Assembly: GCA_037624485.1 (NCBI GenBank)
Contig: JASJJC010000016.1
Coordinates: forward strand, 211,535 to 275,534
DNA length: 64,000 bases
DNA from: JAFMKE01 sp037624485
GTDB lineage: Bacteria; Bacteroidota; Bacteroidia; Chitinophagales; UBA8649
Direction of reading: 5' to 3'
Shown here: piece by piece, positions 36,859 to 46,021 of the stretch
Position numbering within the stretch: the stretch's first letter is position 1
How the letters are laid out: every line of letters begins with the position of its first letter
The notes under the pieces: model-generated
What the model saw: only the letters and a program-made list of their open reading frames with translations
Told to the model about the DNA's origin: nothing
Database searches by the model: none
Position numbers and translations under genes: made by a program

Positions 36859-38333
36859 TGAAAGATACAATTGTCATTGGAAGCGGTTTTGCAGGTTTAG
36901 CAGCTGCTTGTTACCTAGCCAAGGAAGGGAAAAAAGTTCTTGTTCTTGAAAAAAATGAAAGTATAGGGGGTCGAGCTTCATTCTTTCAGGCTGAAGGTTT
37001 TTCTTTTGACATGGGTCCAAGTTGGTACTGGATGCCAGATGTCTTTGAGAAATTCTTTTCAGACTTTGGTAAAAAACCAAGTGATTATTACACTTTAGAA
37101 CGTCTCGATCCTGGATACAAGATATTTTACGGCAAAGATGATGAATTTGAGGTTCCTGCATCTACTAAAGAGCTGGGTCTACTTTTCGAAGAATTAGAAC
37201 CAGGTGCAGGTATACAACTTGAAAAGTTTCTTAAAGATGCCAAGTATAAATATGATCGAGGGATCAATGACCTAATAAATAAACCTTCGTTAAGTTTTTT
37301 GGAGTTTGCTAATCCTCTTTTATTGAAGGACTTGTTTGCATTGGATTTACTAAGTTCGATTGAAGGTTTGGTTGGGCGATACTTTAAGCATCCAAAGATT
37401 CGAAAGATATTGGAATTTCCTTCTTATTTTCTAGGTGCTACTCCAAATAAAATTCCAGCGCTATACAGTTTAATGAATTTTGCCGACTTACAACTTGGCA
37501 CCTGGTATCCATTAGGGGGGATGCACGAAATTATCAAAGCAATGCATGCTGTGGCAATTGAGTTAGGAGTTGAATTCCAAACCAATGCAGCAGTCGAAAA
37601 AATAAACATAGAGAATGGTTCAGTCACCAGCCTGGATACAAATAAAGGGGTTTACAAATCGAAAAGTGTAGTGGCAGCAGCAGACTACAATTTTGTTGAG
37701 CAAAACTTGATTCCAGCATCATACCGGCAATACGATGCGGCATATTGGGACAAGCAAATATTGGCTCCTTCTTCATTAATATTTTATTTAGGGTTCAACA
37801 AAAAAATTAAAAACCTTCGCCACCATAATTTATTTTTTGATAAAGATTTTGCAGCTTTTGGAGAGGATATTTATGAGCAGCCAAAATGGCCAGAAGATCC
37901 ATTGTTCTATGCGTGTGTGCCATCCAAAACTGACCATACTGTAGCTCCTGAGGGATTTGAAAATGTTTTTTTACTTATGCCAGTTTCTCCAGACATAGAG
38001 GGTAGTGATGAAATTCATAATCATTATTTGGAGCTCATGCTAAAACGTATTAGTGACTTTACTGGCGAGGAGATTAAAGCGAATAATGTTATATTTAAGA
38101 AGTCCTTTGCTCATCAAGAATTTAAAGATAGATATCATGCTTTTAAAGGAAATGCCTATGGTTTGGCAAATACTTTAAAACAAACAGCTATTTTTAAACC
38201 GAAAATGATGAACTCAAAGATTAATAATTTAGTTTATGCAGGTCAATTGACTGTTCCCGGCCCGGGAGTGCCCCCCTCATTGATTTCAGGGAAATTGGCT
38301 GCCGAACTTTCTATTAAACATTGTAAAATATAG
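36858..38333 (+). CDS. crtI: Phytoene desaturase CrtI
   Basis: A 491-residue FAD-dependent enzyme. The N-terminal fold is VIGSGFAGLAAACYLAKEGKKV, with GGRASFFQAEGFSFDMGPSW, and the C-terminal FAD motif is YAGQLTVPGPGVPPSLISGKLAAELS, the CrtI signature. It desaturates phytoene to lycopene. It is coupled to the ECF sigma gene upstream and followed by crtB after 4 bases. The PGPGVPP ending separates it from the CrtD-like paralogue at 33.2 kb, which ends HPGGGIPL. Confidence 0.95.
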   Translation: MKDTIVIGSGFAGLAAACYLAKEGKKVLVLEKNESIGGRASFFQAEGFSFDMGPSWYWMPDVFEKFFSDFGKKPSDYYTLERLDPGYKIFYGKDDEFEVPASTKELGLLFEELEPGAGIQLEKFLKDAKYKYDRGINDLINKPSLSFLEFANPLLLKDLFALDLLSSIEGLVGRYFKHPKIRKILEFPSYFLGATPNKIPALYSLMNFADLQLGTWYPLGGMHEIIKAMHAVAIELGVEFQTNAAVEKINIENGSVTSLDTNKGVYKSKSVVAAADYNFVEQNLIPASYRQYDAAYWDKQILAPSSLIFYLGFNKKIKNLRHHNLFFDKDFAAFGEDIYEQPKWPEDPLFYACVPSKTDHTVAPEGFENVFLLMPVSPDIEGSDEIHNHYLELMLKRISDFTGEEIKANNVIFKKSFAHQEFKDRYHAFKGNAYGLANTLKQTAIFKPKMMNSKINNLVYAGQLTVPGPGVPPSLISGKLAAELSIKHCKI

Positions 38334-38337
38334 ACTT

Positions 38338-39174
38338 ATGATCTCCCTGTATAACAAGTTTGCAGAAAATAGTAGCAAAAAAATAACTCACCTTTACAGT
38401 ACTTCATTCACGTTAGGCATTAAAATGCTAGACAAAGAGTTTCACAACCATATTTATAATGTCTATGGATTAGTGCGCTTGGCTGATGAAATAGTGGATA
38501 CTTTTCATGAACAAGATAAAAAGTGTTTACTAGAAGAATTTGAAACGGAAACCTTTGAAGCGGTTGGAAGAGGGTTAAGTACAAATCCTATCATTCATGC
38601 CTACCAAATTACAGCGAATCTATACAATATTGATAATACGCTGTTAAAGGCCTTTTTTAAAAGTATGAAGATGGATTTATATCGGTTGGATTATAATGAT
38701 GAGAGTTTTCACGAGTACATATATGGTTCAGCGGAGGTAGTGGGCTTAATGTGTCTAAAGATTTTCACGAAGGGCGATGACAATATGTTTCAAAATTTGA
38801 AAGGTGGTGCCAAAGCATTGGGTTCAGCTTTTCAAAAAGTAAATTTCCTTCGAGACATGCAAGAAGATTTTGAAGAAAGAGGTAGGTCTTATTTCCCTGG
38901 TGTAGATTTTTTAAATTTCACTCAGGAGCAAAAGGTTCTGATAGAGCATGATATCTCAAATGATTTCAAAGCGGCAAGAATGGCGATCCTATCTTTACCT
39001 GAATCAAGCAGAGTAGGAGTATACTTGGCTTACAAATATTACTTAAAGTTGTTTAAGAAAATTAGACAGGCTCCAGCAGAGGACATACTGAAACAAAGGT
39101 TTAGGGTTCCGGATATTGAAAAAATTTATGTACTTGCAAATACTTACTGTAGAAGTGTTATTGGTGCACTGTAA
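38338..39174 (+). CDS. crtB: Phytoene synthase CrtB
   Basis: A 278-residue trans-isoprenyl diphosphate synthase of the squalene/phytoene type. The first aspartate motif is LADEIVDTF (about 43-51) and the second FLRDMQEDFEERGRSYFP. It joins two geranylgeranyl diphosphates into phytoene. It is the last gene of the plus-strand carotenoid run, before a bidirectional terminator. No crtE (geranylgeranyl diphosphate synthase) lies in the window, so the precursor must come from elsewhere. Confidence 0.95.
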   Translation: MISLYNKFAENSSKKITHLYSTSFTLGIKMLDKEFHNHIYNVYGLVRLADEIVDTFHEQDKKCLLEEFETETFEAVGRGLSTNPIIHAYQITANLYNIDNTLLKAFFKSMKMDLYRLDYNDESFHEYIYGSAEVVGLMCLKIFTKGDDNMFQNLKGGAKALGSAFQKVNFLRDMQEDFEERGRSYFPGVDFLNFTQEQKVLIEHDISNDFKAARMAILSLPESSRVGVYLAYKYYLKLFKKIRQAPAEDILKQRFRVPDIEKIYVLANTYCRSVIGAL

Positions 39175-39196
39175 GTAATTTTACTCAAATAAAAAG

Positions 39197-39229
39197 GTCC
39201 TGGTTCATAATAGTGAATCAGGACTTCTT
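39197..39229. terminator. Bidirectional terminator between crtB and the thioredoxin-like gene
   Basis: GTCCTGGTTCA pairs with TGAATCAGGAC (11 bp, one G-T) around a 6-base loop. There is an A5 tract on the left, which reads as T5 for the minus strand, and TTCTTATT on the right. Confidence 0.75.
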
Positions 39230-39264
39230 ATTATGTTTTCGTTCCCCGTGAATAAATCCTTCGC

Positions 39265-40431
39265 TTACTTATCAGCTAATGATTTTAAAAAATCCTCAAG
39301 TTGAGTAACATCCGCGTCCTGTTTCATCCCTAGGAATAAAGCCTTTTCAGCATATTTAGAGGCGGTATCGATTTCACCAAGTTTAACGCATATCCACGTG
39401 TAAGTATCCACGTTGTAAAAATTATAATCTATATCCAATGAATTTTTAGCTAACTCTTGCGCTTTTGATAAAAGTTTCATGTCTTCAGAGTCTTCATAAA
39501 TTTTCCAAGCTATGGCATTTAATTCTTCCCAAGATTCCGTTCCGTGTTCTAACAAAAATCCTACTTTACGATATAGGTAGTTGAGTTGGTCCTCCTTATC
39601 TGCGCTCTCTTTTAAACGATTAATATTGAATCTCTCAGCTTCTATCTTACAAGATTCTGGAAAATATTGCTTAAAAGTAGCTAGAATATTTATTTCATCT
39701 GACTCTCCTTGTTCTTTTAAAAAAGTATGCAGTGTTGCATTTATTTTTTTGTTTAACCCATCACTATCTTGAGTAATTTTAAGTATCAATTCTTTATTAC
39801 TTGTGATATATTGAAATACTTCGCAGTTAACGGTACTTGGGAAATAATCCACAATAAAGCGAATCATGTCAGGATCTTCCAAGGATTCATTGGTTATATA
39901 GGTATCAAGCACTTCGTTATAAGGCAATCTGGCTATGCTTAAAGCATCTACTAGGTTTCTTAGATGCTTGGACTTCATTCCTCCTTTGTCCAGATACTGT
40001 ATTTGTAGACTTAACAGTTGCGTTTCAGGATGAATTGCATTTCTCCCTAGGCTTATAAATTCAATTGGCTCATGATATCCATAGGATTTATGCGCTAGCG
40101 TGCCTTTTGAATCGATGTACAGCAAAGTAGGGAATAGATTAACCTTGTAGTCCTTTGCAAATTGAATTCCTTCACCAGCTTCTTGATCAATTTTCATATT
40201 AATGAAATTCTTATTGTAGAATTCGGCAACTTTTTCATCCGAAAACACATCTTTTGTCATTAATTTGCAGGGACCGCACCAAGTGGCATACGCATCAACG
40301 AAAACAAGCTTATTTTCTTTGTTAGCTCTTACTAGGGCTTCCTTAAAACTTCCTTCAAAAAATTGAATGCCTTGAGCAAGTAGAATACTCGCACTAAATA
40401 GGGCTCCAATAAGGGTAAATACTTTTTTCAT
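39265..40431 (-). CDS. Exported thioredoxin-domain protein with helical C-terminal region
   Basis: A 388-residue protein with a signal peptide (about 1-19, ending LLAQG). The thioredoxin fold holds YATWCGPCKLMTKDVF (active CGPC around 52-55) and a cis-Pro in VNLFPTLLYI. Residues 145-388 look like helical, TPR-like repeats and end in KYAEKALFLGM. Similar periplasmic thioredoxin-like proteins are common in Bacteroidota, with unknown clients. It follows crtYcd by 63 bases on the same strand but is probably not part of the pigment pathway. Confidence 0.84.
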   Translation of the reverse strand: MKKVFTLIGALFSASILLAQGIQFFEGSFKEALVRANKENKLVFVDAYATWCGPCKLMTKDVFSDEKVAEFYNKNFINMKIDQEAGEGIQFAKDYKVNLFPTLLYIDSKGTLAHKSYGYHEPIEFISLGRNAIHPETQLLSLQIQYLDKGGMKSKHLRNLVDALSIARLPYNEVLDTYITNESLEDPDMIRFIVDYFPSTVNCEVFQYITSNKELILKITQDSDGLNKKINATLHTFLKEQGESDEINILATFKQYFPESCKIEAERFNINRLKESADKEDQLNYLYRKVGFLLEHGTESWEELNAIAWKIYEDSEDMKLLSKAQELAKNSLDIDYNFYNVDTYTWICVKLGEIDTASKYAEKALFLGMKQDADVTQLEDFLKSLADK

Positions 40432-40494
40432 ATCTGTTAAGTTATTATTTAAAATTAATCAATTTTTGTGGGTTTATTTTAAATCGTAAAGTTT

Positions 40495-41181
40495 TCACTT
40501 TGTTTTGAAGTACTCGAAAACTAAAATGTTTAGGGATATCAGATTAAAGGAATATGAAAAATCTTCGATAGGGATTGTAAATATTCGAGTACCTAAATTT
40601 TCAGCATCATTATACCACACGATTGGGCTATCGGTAAACATACCTGTAAGAAAACCATTGACCAAGATAAATGGTAGTATAGAGAGTAAAAATGCAAACA
40701 TAAGGTAGACCATATTATCAGGATTTTTAAAGCTGATGTAAATAAGGATTAATGCAGTAAAACTGTATGTTGCGGTTGTATAGAGCCGTTCAGTAAAAAT
40801 CAAAGCGAGTAATGCAAAAACTAAGGCGAAAACCAATAAGCCTCGATTAAAATATCTCGACGCTTTAAGTTTGAAATAACTTAATGTCACTTCATAAAGA
40901 AACACACATGCGAATGGAATGATGAAGAAGAATCCAAGCTCTTCATAAGGTAAATTGAAAAATTCAGGTTTTAGGTGATACTTTTCACTGAATCCCCAAA
41001 TACCTAAATGGGTGTATAAAATATCCCCGATAATAAATAAGGAAGCCACCAGGGGCACGCTTTTTAACAAGGAAGGAAAGTGCTGTTTGAAATTCACTTT
41101 TTTATCAAAACTCAATATCAAAGGAAAGAAGATACTCCCCACCAAAGCTAATAAATAATAATAATGGCTATCTATCTTCAT
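40495..41181 (-). CDS. crtYcd: Lycopene cyclase, fused CrtYcd type
   Basis: A 228-residue membrane protein with seven hydrophobic helices, corresponding to the CrtYc and CrtYd halves joined in one chain. Each half keeps the acidic cyclase motif: FNLPYEELGFFFIIPF (about 75-90) and IPIEDFSYSF (about 199-208). In Bacteroidota such enzymes typically close one end of lycopene to give gamma-carotene or both ends to give beta-carotene. Its start overlaps the stop of the CrtU-like gene by 4 bases. Confidence 0.88.
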   Translation of the reverse strand: MKIDSHYYYLLALVGSIFFPLILSFDKKVNFKQHFPSLLKSVPLVASLFIIGDILYTHLGIWGFSEKYHLKPEFFNLPYEELGFFFIIPFACVFLYEVTLSYFKLKASRYFNRGLLVFALVFALLALIFTERLYTTATYSFTALILIYISFKNPDNMVYLMFAFLLSILPFILVNGFLTGMFTDSPIVWYNDAENLGTRIFTIPIEDFSYSFNLISLNILVFEYFKTK

Positions 41182-42668
41182 GCTAATAAACCTTTAGTAG
41201 GCACTTGCACCAATTCCTTTTCTTGAACACCTTCATTTTGAAGTATGTGGTTGGCTGCGAGCACTCCTGATACATATGCCCCCTCCATTAACATCGCGCA
41301 ATTATCCATTTTTACCCAGTCACCTGCATAAAATAACTCTGGAACTTCTGTTTTAACTGTAGGCCGTTCTTTATATAAACCGGTATGGAAGGCAGAGAAA
41401 TCATTTCTAAATTGATAGTATTCATGCACAATTTTAACTCCTTTAAGTTCAGGGAAGTAGTGATACATTTCATTGATTAACTCTTTTCGACAAGTCTCTT
41501 TATCCATTCCCTTAGGAACAGCATAACTGTGCAATTCGAAGATGCCACCATTATTTTTTTCACTCCAAGCAGTAGATTCTTTTTCCATCTTATGGTAAAG
41601 GGTTACGCTATCTAGACATTTTAATCTATCCGTGAAAATGAAGAAAGGCAGACTTTGATCCGCTTCAAATTTATCTGTCCACAAGCGGATTACTGCATAA
41701 TGACCAGAATTGTTCAAGCCAGCGGCTTGACGGTTTAAAGTATCAAATGATTCAAGACCTATGGAGTTTCCTATAATATGCTTCGTAGCATTTACATCTG
41801 TTGCCATGATACAATAGTCGTATTCTTCACCCATCAAGTCAAACTTTGAATCCTTGTATATTATTTTCTCTAGGCCTTGGTTTAAGTGTATTGTCACTCC
41901 TTTTTCCTCCATAAAAGTGATGCAATAATCAATGAAGCTAGTTTGGAAATCACTGTCTAACACATCATAAATTAAGCCTTTATCATTGCTTAGAAAATAG
42001 AAGTGAAAACCCTTGATTAATTCCGCCATTGACATATTTTCGGGTTCTGCAAAAAAGGCGCGAGCAAAAGAGTTAAATACCAGGCGCATTTTTTTAGGCA
42101 TAAATGTTCGTTTGGCAAATTGTGCGAAATTTTCTTCATCAAACTTCTTAAAAGTCGTTTTGAAATCAAATTGAAGTAAACCTAAGAAAGGCATACTAAA
42201 TGGACTTATAAGGGTTAACCAGTTAAAAACTCCGTACTTCTTTAAATCAAGAACATTCAGTCCAGGAGTGGTCTCTACATCTTTGAATCCTTGTTTTTGG
42301 TTGTTTTCAAAAAGTAAGACATAGTCATCAATTGGAATAAGGTGCTTGTGAGCGCCAATTTGTTTTAGGAATTCCAATAAATTAAAATATTGACGGAAGA
42401 ATGCATGAAACCCGTGCTCAGTCCGAAGGGTTTCCCCATTGGATTCAAACTCCCAAGAACCAACTTTACCTCCAAGGAAACTAGCTTTTTCAAACAGGTG
42501 CACATCAAAGCCTTTTTCTGCTAAGGCTGAAGCACTTGCAATGCCGGCAATTCCTCCTCCGATGATGGCCACTTTTCTTTGACTGGTCAATTTCTCTGCT
42601 TTTGAGAAATCTACAGTGCTTAAAGGGACTTTATAGTTTTGTAATCTTTTCTTAATCCAATTTCTCAT
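41178..42668 (-). CDS. CrtU-like carotenoid ring desaturase/methyltransferase (isorenieratene/chlorobactene synthase family)
   Basis: A 496-residue FAD-dependent amine-oxidase-fold protein. The FAD fold is VAIIGGGIAGIASASALAEK (33-52), then FLGGKVGSWEF and EHGFHAFFRQYFNL (84-97), followed by HLIPIDDYVLLFE. The EHGFHAFFRQY and PIDDY wording matches the CrtU family, which turns a beta ring into an aromatic phi ring with methyl migration, rather than CrtI or CrtO. The C-terminal FAD part is LFYAGDWVKM. It overlaps the Rieske gene upstream by 17 bases and crtYcd downstream by 4. Activity is inferred; a ketolase or other ring oxidase is the main alternative. Confidence 0.72.
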   Translation of the reverse strand: MRNWIKKRLQNYKVPLSTVDFSKAEKLTSQRKVAIIGGGIAGIASASALAEKGFDVHLFEKASFLGGKVGSWEFESNGETLRTEHGFHAFFRQYFNLLEFLKQIGAHKHLIPIDDYVLLFENNQKQGFKDVETTPGLNVLDLKKYGVFNWLTLISPFSMPFLGLLQFDFKTTFKKFDEENFAQFAKRTFMPKKMRLVFNSFARAFFAEPENMSMAELIKGFHFYFLSNDKGLIYDVLDSDFQTSFIDYCITFMEEKGVTIHLNQGLEKIIYKDSKFDLMGEEYDYCIMATDVNATKHIIGNSIGLESFDTLNRQAAGLNNSGHYAVIRLWTDKFEADQSLPFFIFTDRLKCLDSVTLYHKMEKESTAWSEKNNGGIFELHSYAVPKGMDKETCRKELINEMYHYFPELKGVKIVHEYYQFRNDFSAFHTGLYKERPTVKTEVPELFYAGDWVKMDNCAMLMEGAYVSGVLAANHILQNEGVQEKELVQVPTKGLLA

Positions 42669-43665
42669 GGCTTCTGTTGAAGTTTTTGTTCCACAACTGC
42701 ATAAAGCTGATTGTGGGTTCGTCTCCCTTTATAATTAAATCAGTTAATTTTTCTTTGTCATGCCAGTGCCTGTTGCTTTCTAGAAAAACAATATCTTCTT
42801 CAACAATCTGGTCGCTTTTTCTTTTCATAAACCACTTTGCAAAGGGAGGGTTAAAACGAAAAATATTTTTCCAGGCTGTAATTTGAATCATCATCAGCTC
42901 ATTTTCATCTATTTCATAAAAATGCTCATAAATGATTAATCGTCTAGCTGGGAAGTGCATATGTTTAGGAAAATAAGAGTCTAACATGCTACTGTGTGGA
43001 TACCAGAATGCAAATTTGGTTTGAATATGTTTCTCCCAACCAAAATATAATTTTTCGAATAAATTACTGTTGTTTATACGCTGATAACTGCCATGAAGGC
43101 TTTTATCCTTTATTTCTATGCTATATTCCGTTTTAGGTTCCCTTAGTTTACCCAGCAGGGTGTTTATACTGTGTTTATGTACATGATTGATGTGTTGGGC
43201 GTCAAACAAGCTCTCAGCGACCAACTTAATGTTTGCTTTAAGTGTATGTCTATTAAAGACATATGGGTAGTTGTCTAATTCGGGCATTTCGGGTAAAACA
43301 GCATCTTGTCTTTTACTTTCTTCACCAAAGTAAACCCAGTAAGCTTTGTACTTATATTGTATAGGGTATGCTTTTACACAAGCAGAGCTTGGTATGCTTT
43401 GATTATCCTCCAACATAGGAATATGGACGCATTTACCAGAAGTGTTAAACTCCCAGCCATGATAACCGCATTTTAGCTTACCCTCGTGAACTTCGCCATT
43501 TGAAAGATGAACGTTTCGATGGCAGCAACGATCTTCAAGCGCAGAAACCTTTCCTTCCGTATTCTTAAAAAGAACAATTTCTTCTCCTACTATTTTACGT
43601 TTAAGCAGCTTATTTTCTTTTAACTCCTTATCGAAGCAGGCAATGTACCACTGGTCTTTAATCAT
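42652..43665 (-). CDS. Rieske non-haem iron oxygenase in the carotenoid operon
   Basis: A 337-residue Rieske oxygenase. The [2Fe-2S] ligands are Cys47-x-His49 and Cys66-x2-His69 (CGYHGW). The mononuclear iron site is in SLFDAQHINHVH: Asp155, His158 and His163, with a likely third carboxylate in QIVEEDIVFLE. All key residues are present, so it should be an active oxygenase needing an external electron donor. It is the first gene of the Rieske-crtU-crtYcd operon. No crtZ or crtW is in the window, so it may hydroxylate or oxidise a carotenoid ring. Exact reaction unknown. Confidence 0.85.
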   Translation of the reverse strand: MIKDQWYIACFDKELKENKLLKRKIVGEEIVLFKNTEGKVSALEDRCCHRNVHLSNGEVHEGKLKCGYHGWEFNTSGKCVHIPMLEDNQSIPSSACVKAYPIQYKYKAYWVYFGEESKRQDAVLPEMPELDNYPYVFNRHTLKANIKLVAESLFDAQHINHVHKHSINTLLGKLREPKTEYSIEIKDKSLHGSYQRINNSNLFEKLYFGWEKHIQTKFAFWYPHSSMLDSYFPKHMHFPARRLIIYEHFYEIDENELMMIQITAWKNIFRFNPPFAKWFMKRKSDQIVEEDIVFLESNRHWHDKEKLTDLIIKGDEPTISFMQLWNKNFNRSHEKLD

Positions 43666-43863
43666 TTCATTAAGTTAACAAATCTGTCGATAAATTGTTG
43701 CTGTGCAGTTTATTTTATATGAAAAGTCTTAGGCAAATAAACAAGTATGCCCAGCACCTTAAAATCATTATATGAGCCTTTGATAGTTTTAGTGATCCAA
43801 GCATTTAATTCTCAATTTGTATTCAAGTCGATCCAAAAGGCTAAATTCTTGTATTAGGGGTAA

Positions 43864-44631
43864 TTAGCTTACTTCAAGTTCTTCAACAAGAATATCCTCT
43901 ATATGCTTTAAACTTTCATACAATTGCTCATAGCTGTCAATAACAAAATATTGTTTTTGAAAATCATGTTTGTAGAAAGGTGTTTGCACGATATGACGCA
44001 CATCATAAGGGTGTCTCGGAACATCTTTGTCATGCACTGCAAAATCAGATTCTCCAATGGAAGATAATATTCCAGCTCCGTATATTTTTATCTGTCCTTC
44101 TTCATTGATAAGGCCAAACTCAACGGTGAACCAATATAATCTGCTGATCATTTCAACCGCATGAGGGTTTTCAATATGTTTTAAAGCAATTTTAGCCAAA
44201 CCTTGAACAAAATCAACGAAACTTTGAATACTTAACAGGGGAACGTGGGCAAAAACATCATGAAACATATCGGGCTCTTCCAAATACTCTAACTCATTCT
44301 TTTTTCTTATCCATGTGGTAACAGGAAATCTTCTATTCGCTAAATATTGAAAAAAAGGTTTGTCCGCTATCAAACCAGGCACTACATATGTTCTCCAACC
44401 TGTAGCTTTTATTAAGTTTCCATTGACCGCTTTTATTTGAGGAATTTTATTACTTTCAAATCCACATAATTTCAGGCCTTTAAAAAAATCCTTGGTGGCG
44501 TTTTCTTTAAGTTCAACCATTTGCCGTGAATAAAGAATGTTCCATACTTCATGGTCATCGACTGAATATTTATCATACTCTTGAATCAATTTATTTGCAG
44601 GCAGATCATATGGTTTTTTATTCTCTAACAT
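43864..44631 (-). CDS. phhA: Phenylalanine 4-hydroxylase
   Basis: A 255-residue monomeric aromatic amino acid hydroxylase. The pterin/iron region has TGWRTYVVPGLIADKPFF, the iron ligands in EEPDMFHDVFAHVPLL (His-x4-His) and the Glu in YWFTVEFGLI. It uses tetrahydropterin to make tyrosine from phenylalanine. The usual HDxxGH reads HDVFAH. The family in bacteria feeds tyrosine degradation, and fumarylacetoacetase is encoded at 9.3 kb in the same window. It lies upstream (198 bases) of nothing in its own direction except the convergent-free gap before the Rieske gene. Confidence 0.93.
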   Translation of the reverse strand: MLENKKPYDLPANKLIQEYDKYSVDDHEVWNILYSRQMVELKENATKDFFKGLKLCGFESNKIPQIKAVNGNLIKATGWRTYVVPGLIADKPFFQYLANRRFPVTTWIRKKNELEYLEEPDMFHDVFAHVPLLSIQSFVDFVQGLAKIALKHIENPHAVEMISRLYWFTVEFGLINEEGQIKIYGAGILSSIGESDFAVHDKDVPRHPYDVRHIVQTPFYKHDFQKQYFVIDSYEQLYESLKHIEDILVEELEVS

Positions 44632-44679
44632 AGCTTAAAAGGGTTTGAATGGTTTAGTAAAGATACGAAATCCTAAAAA

Positions 44680-45933
44680 TTAAGACTCATTCTCCAGGAT
44701 AAAATTTCTGAGCATATTTAGGGCGATTTGAGCGCTAATTTTTATATTATATTCCCGTTGATTAGTCAGTGAAAAACATTTGGCTTTCACTTCGTTTTTA
44801 TTGCCTACTGCAATCCATACTGTCCCTACTGGCTTATCGGGTGTGCCACCCCCAGGTCCAGCTATTCCACTTACTGCAATACCATAATTAGTGCCTAATT
44901 TCTTCAGGAGACCACGGGTCATCTCTTGAATAGTTTCTTCACTTACAGCTCCGTAGGTATTCAAGGTTTTATTACTAACCCCTAGCAACTTTTCTTTAAA
45001 GTCATAACTGTAGGCCGTTATTGCGCCTTCAAAATATGCCGAACTTCCCGGTATGGAAGTAATTAAATGCGAGATATATCCTCCTGTACAACTTTCGGCA
45101 GTTGAAAGCGTCATTTTCTTTTTAATCAATAAATCTCCGACACATTTAGCTAAAGATTCATTTTCATTAAAGCTATATACATGTTGAGCTATTCGTTGAC
45201 TAATTTCAGATTGAATTGCACTTAAATTAGCTATAGCTTTTGCTGAATCTTCGTTAACCGTTGTGGTAAGTCTAAGTTTTACATTCCCTAGATTGGGGAG
45301 ATAGGCTAAAGTCGTTCCCGGAGGTAAACTTGCTTCTATATCTTCAATTTTCTCATAGATAGCACTTTCTCCGATCCCTGCGCTCATAATATACTTATTT
45401 AGTATTGTAGGGAGATTTTTTTCAGAAGCAATTTTGGGGAGTATATAATTACTTAACATATAACGCATTTCATTGGGAACCCCTGGCATGGATATGTAAA
45501 TTTTATCATGCTGCACAAACCTCATTCCCATAGCCGTACCTTTGTCATTCGGTATCAATTCTGCACTGGAAGGAATCATTGCTAATTTTCGATTAAGTTC
45601 AACTTGCTTGTTGCCACGTTTTTTGAAATAAGATTCTATTTTTTCAAAAACACTTGCATTGAAGCATAATTCAGTTTTAAAAAAGTTAGCTAAAGCTTGT
45701 TTGGTGATATCATCCTTGGTTGGTCCTAATCCACCGGTAATAAAAATTATATCTGCATTCTTCCCTGCAATTTCTAGTCCTTCGTAAATACCGTTATAGG
45801 AGTCAGATATTGAGTAGATACCTGCTATTGCTATACCATTTGCTACACTTTGCTTTGCGATGTATGCACTGTTGGTATCGATAGTCGTGCCATTAAGTAT
45901 TTCATCACCAATGGTTAATATACTTGCTTTCAT
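44680..45933 (-). CDS. cinA: CinA family nicotinamide-nucleotide amidase
   Basis: A 417-residue two-domain protein. The N-terminal MoCF-like domain begins ASILTIGDEILNGTTIDTNS and has FITGGLGPTKDDITK. The C-terminal PncC domain has STAESCTGGYISHLITSIPGSS and GIAGPGGGTPDKPVGTVWIAV. It hydrolyses NMN (and ADP-ribose through the N-terminal half), recycling NAD. Full length. It precedes phhA on the same strand, 48 bases away. Confidence 0.94.
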   Translation of the reverse strand: MKASILTIGDEILNGTTIDTNSAYIAKQSVANGIAIAGIYSISDSYNGIYEGLEIAGKNADIIFITGGLGPTKDDITKQALANFFKTELCFNASVFEKIESYFKKRGNKQVELNRKLAMIPSSAELIPNDKGTAMGMRFVQHDKIYISMPGVPNEMRYMLSNYILPKIASEKNLPTILNKYIMSAGIGESAIYEKIEDIEASLPPGTTLAYLPNLGNVKLRLTTTVNEDSAKAIANLSAIQSEISQRIAQHVYSFNENESLAKCVGDLLIKKKMTLSTAESCTGGYISHLITSIPGSSAYFEGAITAYSYDFKEKLLGVSNKTLNTYGAVSEETIQEMTRGLLKKLGTNYGIAVSGIAGPGGGTPDKPVGTVWIAVGNKNEVKAKCFSLTNQREYNIKISAQIALNMLRNFILENES

Positions 45934-46021
45934 TTTGTTTTGTCTTTGTTTTATAAGCCATTACAACTAAAGTTGTAAATTTGGCAAAGTATTTGACAAA
46001 CTTAACTTAAAATAAGTAACT

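Noticed and set aside
33226..38333. crtD and crtI as a recent duplication
   Set aside because: The two differ in length of several segments and in their C-terminal FAD motifs (HPGGGIPL versus PGPGVPP); they are old paralogues, not a recent copy.
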